From the NCBI GenBank assembly GCA_013327885.1, contig JABUMY010000019.1, forward strand, positions 1-64,000: a DNA stretch of 64,000 bases, in the 5' to 3' direction. The notes beneath the pieces were generated by a model. It was not told where the DNA came from and searched no databases. It saw only the letters and a list, made by a program, of their open reading frames with translations. This stretch comes from Flavisolibacter longurius (lineage in GTDB: Bacteria > Bacteroidota > Bacteroidia > Chitinophagales > Chitinophagaceae). Below are positions 26,671 to 35,071 of this stretch, piece by piece. Numbering within the stretch: position 1 is the stretch's first letter; every line of letters begins with the position of its first letter. Both the position numbers and the translations under genes were made by a program.

Positions 26671-27702
26671 TTATACGGTTGTGTTGGCCATTTCCCCGGT
26701 TTTGCTTTCTACCACTACCAGTTCTACGTCTGGCTTCGATTCGTCGGTAAGCTTCACCTTGCCACGGTTTTTCCGTACAATTCTTGACCAAAGTGATAAT
26801 TCGCGGTCGAAAATAAAGCGGAAGAACAGCTTGGTCCATGAAGTATGATAATGCAGTGTATCGTAATGCTCCGAAGCCTGCTTGCGCACCTGCGGAAGCT
26901 TGTTCCAAGGAATGGAAGGAAAATCGTGGTGTTCGTTGTGGTAACCCACGTTAAAAGCAACCTTGTTCAGGGGACCATAATAGCTATAGGTTTCCTGCTC
27001 GCCATGTACCAGGTAGTGCTCCTGGATCCAGCGGCCACCCAAGGGATGCAGTCCCACTGAAAAGAAAAAGCTAAGGGTTAGAAACGCCACCGCTTTCCCG
27101 CCGAGGAAATACCAGATGGCAGCTACAAAAGCAATGTTGGCAATCCAGTTCAGGGCCATCCAGCCGTCAAACGGTTTGATCTCCTTCAGGCGGGCAACAC
27201 GAAAAGCCTGGAAAAGCGGGTAAAACAGGAACCAGATCACTTTTCCAATAAAATAATTATTGATCAGTTTGGCTTCCCATCGGTTGGGCAGATCGGCGTC
27301 AAGTTCGTGCACACCCTGGAAGGAGTGGTGCTTGATATGGTAACGCTCAAATGCAACGGCACTGGGGAAAACCTGCGGCAGGTTGGCCAGGATGCCCGAA
27401 AGCCGGTTGGCTACATTGCCTTTAAAAATTAGTTTGTGTGTTGCCTCGTGAATCATAACAAACAGGGCATGATCGGCAAAAGCACCAACCAGGTAAGCAG
27501 CGCCAAAAATCCACCACCAGCTTTTATCGGCCACGAACCAGGCAAGAACCACCTGAATGCTGACAAGAAAAAGAATGGCGAAAATGGTGTTGATGTTTTT
27601 CCCGATAAGGTTGCGGATCTGTGGGTGTTGTTTCAGGATCTGCTTGGTACGTCCACGGTGTGGTTCGGGGGCATTGGAAAAAAGAAAATCGTTTGGTCTC
27701 AT
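26671..27702 (-). CDS. Sphingolipid delta-4 desaturase-like protein (DEGS1/DES family)
   Basis: A 343-residue integral membrane di-iron desaturase. Residues 4-38 match the N-terminal DES domain of eukaryotic dihydroceramide desaturases (DFLFSNAPEPHRGRTKQIL). The three histidine boxes are HEATH (85-89), HIKHH (122-126) and HNEHH (255-259), set in ETYSYYGPLN and FNVGYHNEHHDFPSIP, which closely match my recollection of human DEGS1. Helices lie near 40-58, 64-85, 150-170, 182-215. The expected reaction is insertion of a 4,5 trans double bond in dihydroceramide. Bacteroidota make dihydrosphingolipids, so a substrate is plausible. No serine palmitoyltransferase gene is in the window. A bacterial carotenoid or other lipid desaturase is the alternative, but the DES N-terminus favours sphingolipid. 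Confidence 0.9.
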   Translation of the reverse strand: MRPNDFLFSNAPEPHRGRTKQILKQHPQIRNLIGKNINTIFAILFLVSIQVVLAWFVADKSWWWIFGAAYLVGAFADHALFVMIHEATHKLIFKGNVANRLSGILANLPQVFPSAVAFERYHIKHHSFQGVHELDADLPNRWEAKLINNYFIGKVIWFLFYPLFQAFRVARLKEIKPFDGWMALNWIANIAFVAAIWYFLGGKAVAFLTLSFFFSVGLHPLGGRWIQEHYLVHGEQETYSYYGPLNKVAFNVGYHNEHHDFPSIPWNKLPQVRKQASEHYDTLHYHTSWTKLFFRFIFDRELSLWSRIVRKNRGKVKLTDESKPDVELVVVESKTGEMANTTV

Positions 27703-27935
27703 GTACCTCTTCTTTTAGATGAAATGTAAATATAGAAAAGCGGGGGTTAAAAGGGTCTAAATATTCGTTGAAGCCCTCTATATGAAAGATATAGAATTGG
27801 GATTTTCCCGATGACCATTTGCACCATCGTTAAGGCCCGGTTCGCTGGAAACCAACCTGTTCGCAGGTTTTCGGGATTGGCCGAAGCTTTTCCCGTTTTT
27901 ACCGACTAGCCTATTTCCCAAAACCATAGCCACCT

Positions 27936-27943
27936 TACATTTG
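27936..27943 (+). promoter_or_regulatory. Predicted -7 element upstream of the 58-aa gene
   Basis: TACATTTG is a perfect match to TAnnTTTG, 45 bp before the start at 27988. A correctly spaced TTG at -33 is not clear. Confidence 0.45.
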
Positions 27944-27987
27944 CTCACCTTGCGCTTCGTGTAAGATCCAGTTTTAAGAGCACACAT

Positions 27988-28164
27988 ATGAAACACTACT
28001 TCACCGAGAAAAACGCCCTGACGGTAATGGTTAGCATTTTTTGCTTTGTTATGATGATCATTGCCTTTGTAAAAGACCAGTCATTCTGGCAAGGAATCGC
28101 TTTTGCCCTTGCTTTCAGCTTTTCCATCGAAGTGATCTGCCATCGCTCGAAAGAAGCCAAATAA
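27988..28164 (+). CDS. Small membrane protein, 58 residues
   Basis: ATG 27988 opens a 58-residue frame ending at TAA 28162-28164. It starts MKHYFTEKNALTVMVSIF and contains two likely membrane segments (about 11-27 and 34-50), ending in a short charged tail HRSKEAK. A perfect TAnnTTTG element lies 45 bp upstream. I do not recognise a family. It precedes the AI-2E exporter gene, which has its own -7 element. Confidence 0.65.
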   Translation: MKHYFTEKNALTVMVSIFCFVMMIIAFVKDQSFWQGIAFALAFSFSIEVICHRSKEAK

Positions 28165-28254
28165 ATCTTGGCCCTATAACGTGCCGCCCTGCATGCACTT
28201 TTTTGCCATCACTTTCGGTGGCATTTGTCATTTCCTGCAACCTGTATAGCCGCT

Positions 28255-28262
28255 TACTTTTG
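28255..28262 (+). promoter_or_regulatory. Predicted -7 element for the AI-2E exporter gene
   Basis: TACTTTTG matches TAnnTTTG exactly, 57 bp before ATG 28319. The nearest TTG (28225-28227) is about 27 bp upstream, longer than the usual spacer. Confidence 0.4.
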
Positions 28263-28318
28263 CTTTAGCAGCGACTGAAGCCGGGGCGTGGCATTAAACA
28301 TGCAGGGAGAATGGTGGT

Positions 28319-29383
28319 ATGAATAAATCGGAATTAAAAGTATTCCAGAAAAAAGTCTGGACTGCAACCGCCATCGTTGCACTATTTGTCATTCTTATCT
28401 GGATCACCAAAGCCATCTTCAACGTACTGCTGCTCCTGTTTGCCGGTTCCCTTATTGCCATTTTTTTCGGCGGGCTGGCGGGCATTATCCGCCGGAAGTT
28501 TGGGTTGAAGGAAGGGCTGGCGCTTACCATCTCCATTATTTCTTCGCTGCTCCTGCTCATTGGCTTTTTCTGGCTTTCCGGCAATGCCATTTCGCAACAG
28601 GTCAACGATCTGAAGGAAACACTGCCTTCAGCGGTGGAGAATGTAAAAGGCAAACTGGCCGAAACGGGGTTGGGCCGCCGGCTACTCGAGACTGCTACGT
28701 CCAAGGATGTCTCCGGACAGGCAACTTCTATCCTGCAAACCTTTTTCAAAAGCACCTTTGGTGTGCTGGGAGATATTTACATTGTTCTTTTCCTGGGGAT
28801 CTTTTTCACGGTTTCACCAAAAAGCTATATCAATGGGGTAGTGGCCCTTGTGCCGCCACCGGGTAAAGCCAAAGCTGACGATATTGCTGAAAAGCTGGGA
28901 GCTTCGCTCAGCCGGTGGTTAAAGGGACAGATCTTTGCCATGCTGGTGGTTTTTGTGCTGACGGCTATCGGCCTGCTGATCATCGATGTTCCTATGTGGC
29001 TGGTGCTTGCCCTGATGGCCGGACTGCTCAATTTTATTCCCAACTTTGGCCCGCTGATCGCCATGATACCGGCCCTGCTCGTAGGTTTCTTGCAGGGACC
29101 CACCACAGCGCTGATCGTTGGTGGTCTTTATATTTTGGTGCAAACGCTCGAAAGCAATTTTATTACCCCCCAGATACAGAAGCGGATGCTAAGCATTCCG
29201 CCAGCCCTGATCATTATTGCCCAATTGATCATGGGTGTGCTCACCGGTGGCTGGGGATTGGTGCTGGCAACACCGGTGATGGTGGTGCTGATGGTACTGG
29301 TGCGGGAACTTTACCTGGTGCATTTTGACGAGGAAGAAGTGGAGAAAAGCAAAGAAACCGCTATCGAGGCGGCAAAGGATTAG
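28319..29383 (+). CDS. AI-2E family transporter (PerM/TqsA-like)
   Basis: A 354-residue inner-membrane protein with about eight helices: pairs near 15-55 and 65-90, then a soluble stretch, then helices from 150 onward. Family features are WLKGQIFAMLVVFVLTAIGLLI, GLLNFIPNFGPLIAMIPALLVGFLQGP and LESNFITPQIQKRMLSIPPALIIIAQL. Members export autoinducer-2 or, in many cases, have unknown substrates or act as Na+/H+ antiporters, so substrate is open. The C-terminus is a charged cytoplasmic tail. Confidence 0.93.
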   Translation: MNKSELKVFQKKVWTATAIVALFVILIWITKAIFNVLLLLFAGSLIAIFFGGLAGIIRRKFGLKEGLALTISIISSLLLLIGFFWLSGNAISQQVNDLKETLPSAVENVKGKLAETGLGRRLLETATSKDVSGQATSILQTFFKSTFGVLGDIYIVLFLGIFFTVSPKSYINGVVALVPPPGKAKADDIAEKLGASLSRWLKGQIFAMLVVFVLTAIGLLIIDVPMWLVLALMAGLLNFIPNFGPLIAMIPALLVGFLQGPTTALIVGGLYILVQTLESNFITPQIQKRMLSIPPALIIIAQLIMGVLTGGWGLVLATPVMVVLMVLVRELYLVHFDEEEVEKSKETAIEAAKD

Positions 29384-29844
29384 AAGGCGAAATGGTACTT
29401 CACAGTGTGATCCGTTTATCAATTCCATTATAAAAGCACTTACAATTAAAACAAGGTCTTCAAAAAGAAAGAATTCAGGAATCTAAACGAATTGAAAGCG
29501 GATAGTGTTCACCGTGAGTTTGACGGTAAATCCTGATTTTTTGCTATGCCATTGACACAAGCAGGATTGTTTTTGGGAAGTGAAATTTCATGTTCGCTAA
29601 ATTTCTAATTTCTTTTTAATAAAACGTTTACTACGCTTGTTGCATCAGCGGATGCGCTCCTTTTTTCGGTCACAGCTGCTAACCCATGGTCCTGTTTTTG
29701 ATGGCTCGTACTGCTGTTATCTATAGTCCGATTTGTTTGCTGTAACAAGGGAACGAAATCTTCCTTCCGGTATTCAGGCGATATTGCTAAAAGGCCTTCT
29801 CAAATGCGTGCAGCGAATCTACCCGTTTAAACTGTTTCCGCTTT
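29384..29844. other. 460-bp intergenic region upstream of catalase
   Basis: No gene or clear promoter is visible. A small hairpin GCATC-AGCG-GATGC at about 29643-29656 precedes a short T run. This stretch must contain the catalase control region; I could not identify an OxyR or PerR site with confidence. Confidence 0.4.
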
Positions 29845-31977
29845 ATGAACAAACTCTCTAAAATTCATGTTATGCGTAAAAAAGACGAGCAGCAAAACAG
29901 TCAGCACCTTACTACCGACCAGGGTGTAAAGATCAGCGACAACGAAAATTCGCTCAAGGCTTCGGTCAGGGGCGGAACCTTGATGGAAGATTTTCACTTC
30001 CGGGAAAAGATGACGCATTTTGACCATGAGCGCATTCCCGAACGCATTGTGCACGCCAGGGGATCTGCCGCACACGGGGAGTTCAGGGTGTATGACGATA
30101 GCTTGAAAAAATATACCCGTGCCCGGTTTCTTACCAATCCATCGCTGGTAACGCCGGTATTCACCCGTTTTTCTACGGTTGTGGGTTTCCGTGGTTCTGC
30201 CGATACGGTTCGGGATGCCCGGGGCTTTGCTACCAAATTTTATACAACAGAAGGCAACTACGACCTGGTGGGCAATAACATGCCGGTCTTTTTTATCCAG
30301 GACGCCATAAAGTTCCCTGATCTTGTTCATGCCATCAAGCCGGAGCCTCACCACGAAATGCCGCAGGCATCGGCCGCACACGATAATTTCTGGGATTTTA
30401 TCACCCTCATGCCGGAAAGCATGCACATGATCATGTGGGTGCTTTCCGACCGGGCCTTTCCGCGCAGCTATGCCACCATGGAAGGTTTTGGCGTGCACAC
30501 CTTCCGGCTGGTGAATGAGGCCGACGAAAGTCATTTTTGCAAGTTTCACTGGAAGCCCCTTGCCGGTGTGCATTCACTGGTGTTTGAAGAGGCAGCCAAA
30601 CTGGCTGGCGTGGATGCGGACTATAATCGCCGCGACCTGTGGGAAGCCATTGAAAAAGGTGCTTTCCCCGAATATGAATTAGGGCTGCAGATCATACGCG
30701 AAGACGAGGAGTTTGCGTTTGACTTTGACATTTTGGATGCCACCAAGCTGTGGCCCGAAGAACTGGTGCCGGTACTCCGTGTCGGTAAGATGACCCTCAA
30801 TCGCAACCCGGACAATTTTTTTATGGAAACAGAGCAGGTGGCATTTCATCCCGGCAACCTGGTGCCCGGCATTGATTTTACCAACGACCCGCTGCTGCAG
30901 GGACGGTTGTTCTCTTACCTCGATACGCAGTTGATACGCTTAGGCGGTCCCAATTTTACCCAAATACCCATCAACCGTCCGCATGTACCCGTGGTTAATA
31001 ACCAGCAGGATGGCTACATGCGGCAGGAGAACCGGAAAGGCCGTGTCAATTATTCGCCTAACTCTCTTGGCGGTGGTTGTCCTTTTGCTGCCGGTGCCGA
31101 TGCAGGCGCTTTTTCCCATTATGCCGAACGGATCGACGGCCATAAAATAAAGCAGCGAAGTGAAAGCTTTGGCGACCATTATACGCAAGCCCAATTGTTT
31201 TACCGCAGCATGACCGACACGGAAAAGCAACACATTGTGGAAGGTTTTCATTTTGAGCTGGGCAAAGTTGATCATATGCACATCCGCGAACGGATGGTGG
31301 ATCACCTGGCAAAAATTGATGCTGACCTGGCCCAAAAAGTGGCGACGGGAATTGGTGTAAAGCCACCGTCCGGCTTGCAGGTAGCTGAGCCGCTGCCCGC
31401 AAATAAAGACAAGAAAAGCGTGGCCCTTTCACCTGCCCTGCGTACCATTGGCTTCGAGCAAAACCCGGTGATCCTGAAGGGGCGAAAGGTGGCAATCCTG
31501 GCCGAAGACGGCGTGGATGGCAACGTCGTCGCATCGCTGAAAACGGCACTGGAAAAAGAAGGCGCCTCCTGTGAAGTGGTTTCGAAGAACCACGGCACCC
31601 GTAAAGCAGAAAAAGGGCCTGATGTAAAAACGGATAAAAACCATATTACCACGGCTTCACTGGTTTACGATGCTTTGTTTGTGCCGGGTGGCAGAGGATC
31701 GGTGGACAAGATGAAAGGAATGGGCGATGCGATTCATTTTGTTCGCGAAGCCTACAAATATGGAAAGCCCATTGCCGCCATTGGCGAGGGTGTAGAACTG
31801 ATAGAAGCCTGTGGCCTGCCGGAGCTTTCGGTATTTGACAAACTGGGAACGGACAAAGGCGTGGTGACGGCTCGTAGCCAAAACAAAAGCAAAGAAGTGA
31901 TCAATGAATTCTTAACCGCTATGCTTCAGCACCGCCACTGGGAAAGAGAGGTAAATAAAGATATGATTCCGGCTTAG
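29845..31977 (+). CDS. katE: Large-subunit catalase (HPII/KatE type)
   Basis: A 710-residue haem catalase converting hydrogen peroxide to water and oxygen. The core shows [21 protein letters not shown] with the distal His, the Asn-containing [15 protein letters not shown], and the proximal Tyr motif [14 protein letters not shown]. Residues from about 535 form the extra C-terminal DJ-1/GATase1-like domain of large catalases ([30 protein letters not shown]). Its usual nucleophile elbow reads AIGEG, not a Cys elbow, so the domain is structural, as in E. coli HPII. Single gene unit closed by a strong terminator. Confidence 0.96.
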   Translation: MNKLSKIHVMRKKDEQQNSQHLTTDQGVKISDNENSLKASVRGGTLMEDFHFREKMTHFDHERIPERIVHARGSAAHGEFRVYDDSLKKYTRARFLTNPSLVTPVFTRFSTVVGFRGSADTVRDARGFATKFYTTEGNYDLVGNNMPVFFIQDAIKFPDLVHAIKPEPHHEMPQASAAHDNFWDFITLMPESMHMIMWVLSDRAFPRSYATMEGFGVHTFRLVNEADESHFCKFHWKPLAGVHSLVFEEAAKLAGVDADYNRRDLWEAIEKGAFPEYELGLQIIREDEEFAFDFDILDATKLWPEELVPVLRVGKMTLNRNPDNFFMETEQVAFHPGNLVPGIDFTNDPLLQGRLFSYLDTQLIRLGGPNFTQIPINRPHVPVVNNQQDGYMRQENRKGRVNYSPNSLGGGCPFAAGADAGAFSHYAERIDGHKIKQRSESFGDHYTQAQLFYRSMTDTEKQHIVEGFHFELGKVDHMHIRERMVDHLAKIDADLAQKVATGIGVKPPSGLQVAEPLPANKDKKSVALSPALRTIGFEQNPVILKGRKVAILAEDGVDGNVVASLKTALEKEGASCEVVSKNHGTRKAEKGPDVKTDKNHITTASLVYDALFVPGGRGSVDKMKGMGDAIHFVREAYKYGKPIAAIGEGVELIEACGLPELSVFDKLGTDKGVVTARSQNKSKEVINEFLTAMLQHRHWEREVNKDMIPA

Positions 31978-32006
31978 GATAAAAATCGCGAAGAACAAGT
32001 TTCGAA

Positions 32007-32045
32007 AACCAAAAGCAACCTATCAAGGTTGCTTTTGGTTGTTTG
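32007..32045 (+). terminator. Catalase terminator
   Basis: A perfect 14-bp stem AACCAAAAGCAACC / GGTTGCTTTTGGTT with a six-base loop, 30 bp past the stop codon, followed by GTTTGG. Confidence 0.85.
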
Positions 32046-32242
32046 GAAAGTTGATACCTTTTCTTGATAATAGAAGTCTATTCAGAAATGCTCAAATTCT
32101 GGAAAGCGTCCCTTTTCAAAACAGCGACGGAACCGCCAACTGCTTGATTAGATTTCCATTAGAATCCTTCCTAAGCTGAAAGCCAGCCCTTTTTCGGGAT
32201 AACTTTACAGCGCATAATTCTTTGTTTTTAATGAGAAATTCA

Positions 32243-32270
32243 GCCCCTGCATTTACAGGGGCTTCTTTTT
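32243..32270 (+). terminator. Orphan plus-strand intrinsic terminator
   Basis: Stem GCCCCTG / CAGGGGC with a six-base loop followed by TTCTTTTT. It lies 200 bp past the catalase terminator, and the next gene is on the minus strand. Confidence 0.8.
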
Positions 32271-32305
32271 ATTCGCAACTTTTTTCTGTTGAATTAGGGT
32301 TTCCG

Positions 32306-32752
32306 TTAAAACGAATTTGTGTTGAGAATAACATAGGAACTGGGGTAGGTGGCGGTAGGCACATCCTCCGCCGTGATAAAAATTCGTGATGGCTTGTAAG
32401 CTGTTACAGTTTTTAATTCGGCTTTTAGCTTACTGCTGAAAAGGCCACTGGAAGAGCGAACCTGTCCCAGGTTTTGGGGGCTGCCACCGCCGGTTTGTGC
32501 CCAGGCAACATACACCGATTTTGGCACCGGTAACCGGTTGGGCTCGGCCAGGTTTTCTACAGAAATTTCTACCCGGTAATTGTTGTTGTCGTCTTTCTTC
32601 ACTTTCACCTCGCCTACGGCAGCAGGCACAACAGTGGACGTGACAAATTTTTCCCGTGTAGCACAAGATGTCAAAAGAAGCGCTGTTGCCAAAAGGGTCA
32701 AAACGCTTCCGGAAAAAATGGTGCGGAAGGATCTATGTATCGATGTTGTCAT
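32306..32752 (-). CDS. Predicted lipoprotein of unknown function
   Basis: A 148-residue protein from ATG 32752. Residues 1-31 form a lipoprotein signal ending in the lipobox LLTSC. The mature part is beta-rich (EVKVKKDDNNNYRVEISVENLAEP, then VPKSVYVAWAQTGGG, RIFITAEDVPTATYPSSYVILNT) and looks like a small Ig-like sandwich. No named family recognised. It is downstream of PAP2 on the same strand, 102 bp away. Confidence 0.75.
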   Translation of the reverse strand: MTTSIHRSFRTIFSGSVLTLLATALLLTSCATREKFVTSTVVPAAVGEVKVKKDDNNNYRVEISVENLAEPNRLPVPKSVYVAWAQTGGGSPQNLGQVRSSSGLFSSKLKAELKTVTAYKPSRIFITAEDVPTATYPSSYVILNTNSF

Positions 32753-32854
32753 AATCTTAGGTTGAGAATAAATGTTCATCTAACTATGTCTTCGCAAAAA
32801 CTAAACCAGCCGGCGTCTGCGACATCAATCACCCTTTTTTCTTAACGCGTTAAT

Positions 32855-33553
32855 TCAGTTTTTACTTGTCGTCAGCATTCTCTTTTTTGCTTTCCGAACA
32901 TTGTGCCGCAGAAAGAATTGCTGGATGCCGTAATTCATAAACAGCCAGCTTAGCCCGATGCAAAAACCGGCAATAACATCGGTGGCATAATGCACCCGCA
33001 AAATGATGCGGCTGATGCCCAGGCAAAGGGCGAAAAAGAGCAGGAAAATGGTGAGCAGGTATTTAAAGAACGGCTTTTTCTGCCGGCTCCAGGTCCAGTA
33101 AACAAGAAAGCTGCACAAAATAAAAGAGAGCAAGGCATGCCCACTGGGAAAGCTGTACGCATTCACGTGTTCAAATACCGGGAACGATGGCCGTTCCCGC
33201 TTAAACAATTCCTTTAACCCAAAAAGCAAACCGGTACTGGAGGCACCAAGTATGCCCAGTTCGATGGCGTATAACCGCTGCTTTGTCAATACAAAATAAA
33301 GCAGCAGGAGAAGAAAACAGGGCAGGAGAAATTGGGTGGTACCAAAAAAGGTGATCAACTCCGTTATGCGGTAATATTTGTCAGAGGCAAACTGGTTGAA
33401 AAAACGAAACGCGGCCTCGTCAAAGGATTTTTTATCCTGGACAAAAATCGCATCCACCACAAGGGCTGTTATGAACAAAGAAAAGAGCAGCCCGAAAACT
33501 GTCAACACAAATTTGAGGGAAACTGTTTTTGCCTGGTCTACTTGTTTGTTCAT
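32855..33553 (-). CDS. PAP2 family phosphatase
   Basis: A 232-residue membrane phosphatase with five or six helices. The three PAP2 motifs are present: KELFKRERP, SFPSGHALLSF, and SRIILRVHYATDVIAGFCIG with the catalytic His. Such enzymes dephosphorylate phosphatidic acid, undecaprenyl pyrophosphate or lipid A at the outer face of the inner membrane; which one cannot be read. Length is typical. Confidence 0.93.
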   Translation of the reverse strand: MNKQVDQAKTVSLKFVLTVFGLLFSLFITALVVDAIFVQDKKSFDEAAFRFFNQFASDKYYRITELITFFGTTQFLLPCFLLLLLYFVLTKQRLYAIELGILGASSTGLLFGLKELFKRERPSFPVFEHVNAYSFPSGHALLSFILCSFLVYWTWSRQKKPFFKYLLTIFLLFFALCLGISRIILRVHYATDVIAGFCIGLSWLFMNYGIQQFFLRHNVRKAKKRMLTTSKN

Positions 33554-33675
33554 GGCTGGTGAGGAGGAAGTTATTTCTGTTGGTAAACTGTCTGCGTTTC
33601 ATGGTTAGGACCATGTTATGCTTTGTGTTTTCTTGACGCGGTAGGGAAAGTAAATCTGGCTTTTTGTGAGCTTGA

Positions 33676-34071
33676 TTACAAAACAGGCCGTAAATAAATG
33701 AGCAGTAAAATGCAGCCAGCAACCAGCGCTATCGTAAGCAACATCGAAAGCCATTGCGATGGAAAATAAGCATTGTCTTGTAGCTTTTTTTCAATGTTGC
33801 GGTAACGCAGATAGGCAAAGGTTGCCATCAGGCCGCCAAGTACAACCATCCCAATACCCGTAATAATCGAAACGCGGTTTTGGGGCAGTGACAATTGGCG
33901 ATCCGTGAGAATGGCCATCTGCCGTAAGAAAACTGCAAACTTTACCACCACAAAGCCAAAGCCCATGAGGGCAATGCTGGTACGTATCCAGGCTAAAAAA
34001 GTTCTTTCATTGGCAAGGTAGTCGGCCGGGCCGGCTGGCTTCTTTGCCGGTATGTGTTCTATTTTGTCCAT
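33676..34071 (-). CDS. DUF202 family membrane protein
   Basis: A 131-residue protein with the DUF202 signature YLANERTFLAWIRTSIALMGFGFVVVKF (about 21-48) and three membrane helices (33-50, 72-92, 107-127). YidH-like members are widespread; function is unknown. It is isolated by more than 100 bp on both sides. Confidence 0.9.
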   Translation of the reverse strand: MDKIEHIPAKKPAGPADYLANERTFLAWIRTSIALMGFGFVVVKFAVFLRQMAILTDRQLSLPQNRVSIITGIGMVVLGGLMATFAYLRYRNIEKKLQDNAYFPSQWLSMLLTIALVAGCILLLIYLRPVL

Positions 34072-34300
34072 TGCCTTGTTTTAATTCGGTAGATAATGCT
34101 GTTTGGGTGTTGGTGCAATCGGGCACAAAAATCAAACCATCGGCTAACGAAGTTTTAACCCGCAATTGCTATAAGTAGGGCTGTCTATCCAAGCGCAATG
34201 CCTGCATAATCTTTTATGTAAACACGAGAGATGCTGCTTTACTTTCCAATCTGTTTTACGGTCGAAAGGCAATCGGTTTTTGCCAAAAACAATTCGTTTG

Positions 34301-35062
34301 TTACTCACTGTTCTTTTGCGCCTGATCGGGAGAACGTGTTAAGTTGTTGATCATTGTTTTGATCTCTGCCACGTCTTTTGCGCTGGCCATAGGCGCTTCT
34401 TTATTTTCTGCATCCCGTCCAATAAAAAAGGTTGCGAGTGTAGCTGTTACATAGCCAAAGATGGCGTAGCCGAATATCGCAATAAAAAAAGCCAGTGCCC
34501 GTCCTTCCGATGTCACCGGCCAGTATTCGTTGCCTGCCGTGATAACACGCATGGCTGTCCAGTAGAGCGAAAGGCCATAGCTTTCAAAGCCTGGATTGCC
34601 ATTTTCGGCTGCATACATACCAGCGGCGCCGCCAAACGTTACCAATAGGGAAAGCATGACAACACAGCCAAATCCTCTTCGTTTCATGGTGGCGCCAAGG
34701 CTCTTCATCGTGCGGTTGAGCGACGAGACCACCCGGATAAGCCGAACGCCCCTGAACACACGTAAAAAACGAAGAACCCGGAATATTCTCAGGGCTGGTA
34801 TTAACAATGAAATAGCCGTAAAAACATTCCTTTTAAAATAGAGCAATTTGTCGGGTGCCAGCACGAACTTCAACAGGAAATCAACAATGAACAGGGCCCA
34901 GATCACCAGGCTGGCGGTTTGCAGCAAAGGAGATAGTCCCCATACCAACTCTACCACCAGCAAGGCAAGCCAGACAAAGCCCAGGAAGATCATCGGTGCT
35001 TCCAGTATATTCTCCAGTGTATGCAGCAGCTTTTTTCGCTCAGATCGTATTTGTGGTTTCAT
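34301..35062 (-). CDS. Voltage-gated-type ion channel with a non-canonical selectivity filter
   Basis: A 253-residue six-helix ion transporter. S4 is visible at 91-112 (LRIFRVLRFLRVFRGVRLIR) with Arg every third or fourth residue, typical of a voltage sensor. The pore loop reads SLYWTAMRVITAGNEYWPVTSEGRALAFF (about 164-192). Aligned on the following P-VT-EGR, the filter TVGYGD of K+ channels is replaced by ITAGNE (174-179). Selectivity is therefore uncertain. S6 follows at 189-212, then a short cytoplasmic tail. The gene follows DUF2254 by 9 bp and is probably cotranscribed. Confidence 0.88.
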   Translation of the reverse strand: MKPQIRSERKKLLHTLENILEAPMIFLGFVWLALLVVELVWGLSPLLQTASLVIWALFIVDFLLKFVLAPDKLLYFKRNVFTAISLLIPALRIFRVLRFLRVFRGVRLIRVVSSLNRTMKSLGATMKRRGFGCVVMLSLLVTFGGAAGMYAAENGNPGFESYGLSLYWTAMRVITAGNEYWPVTSEGRALAFFIAIFGYAIFGYVTATLATFFIGRDAENKEAPMASAKDVAEIKTMINNLTRSPDQAQKNSE

Positions 35063-35071
35063 ATTGGGGGT

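Larger units (their letters stand above)
31978..32305. other. Intergenic region with two plus-strand terminators
   Basis: Holds the catalase terminator (32007-32045) and a second plus-strand terminator (32243-32270) with no gene between them. See the small-RNA finding. Confidence 0.6.

Noticed and set aside
27778-27996. 72-codon minus-strand frame upstream of the 58-aa gene
   Set aside because: Overlaps the predicted promoter of the plus-strand gene and shows no domain.
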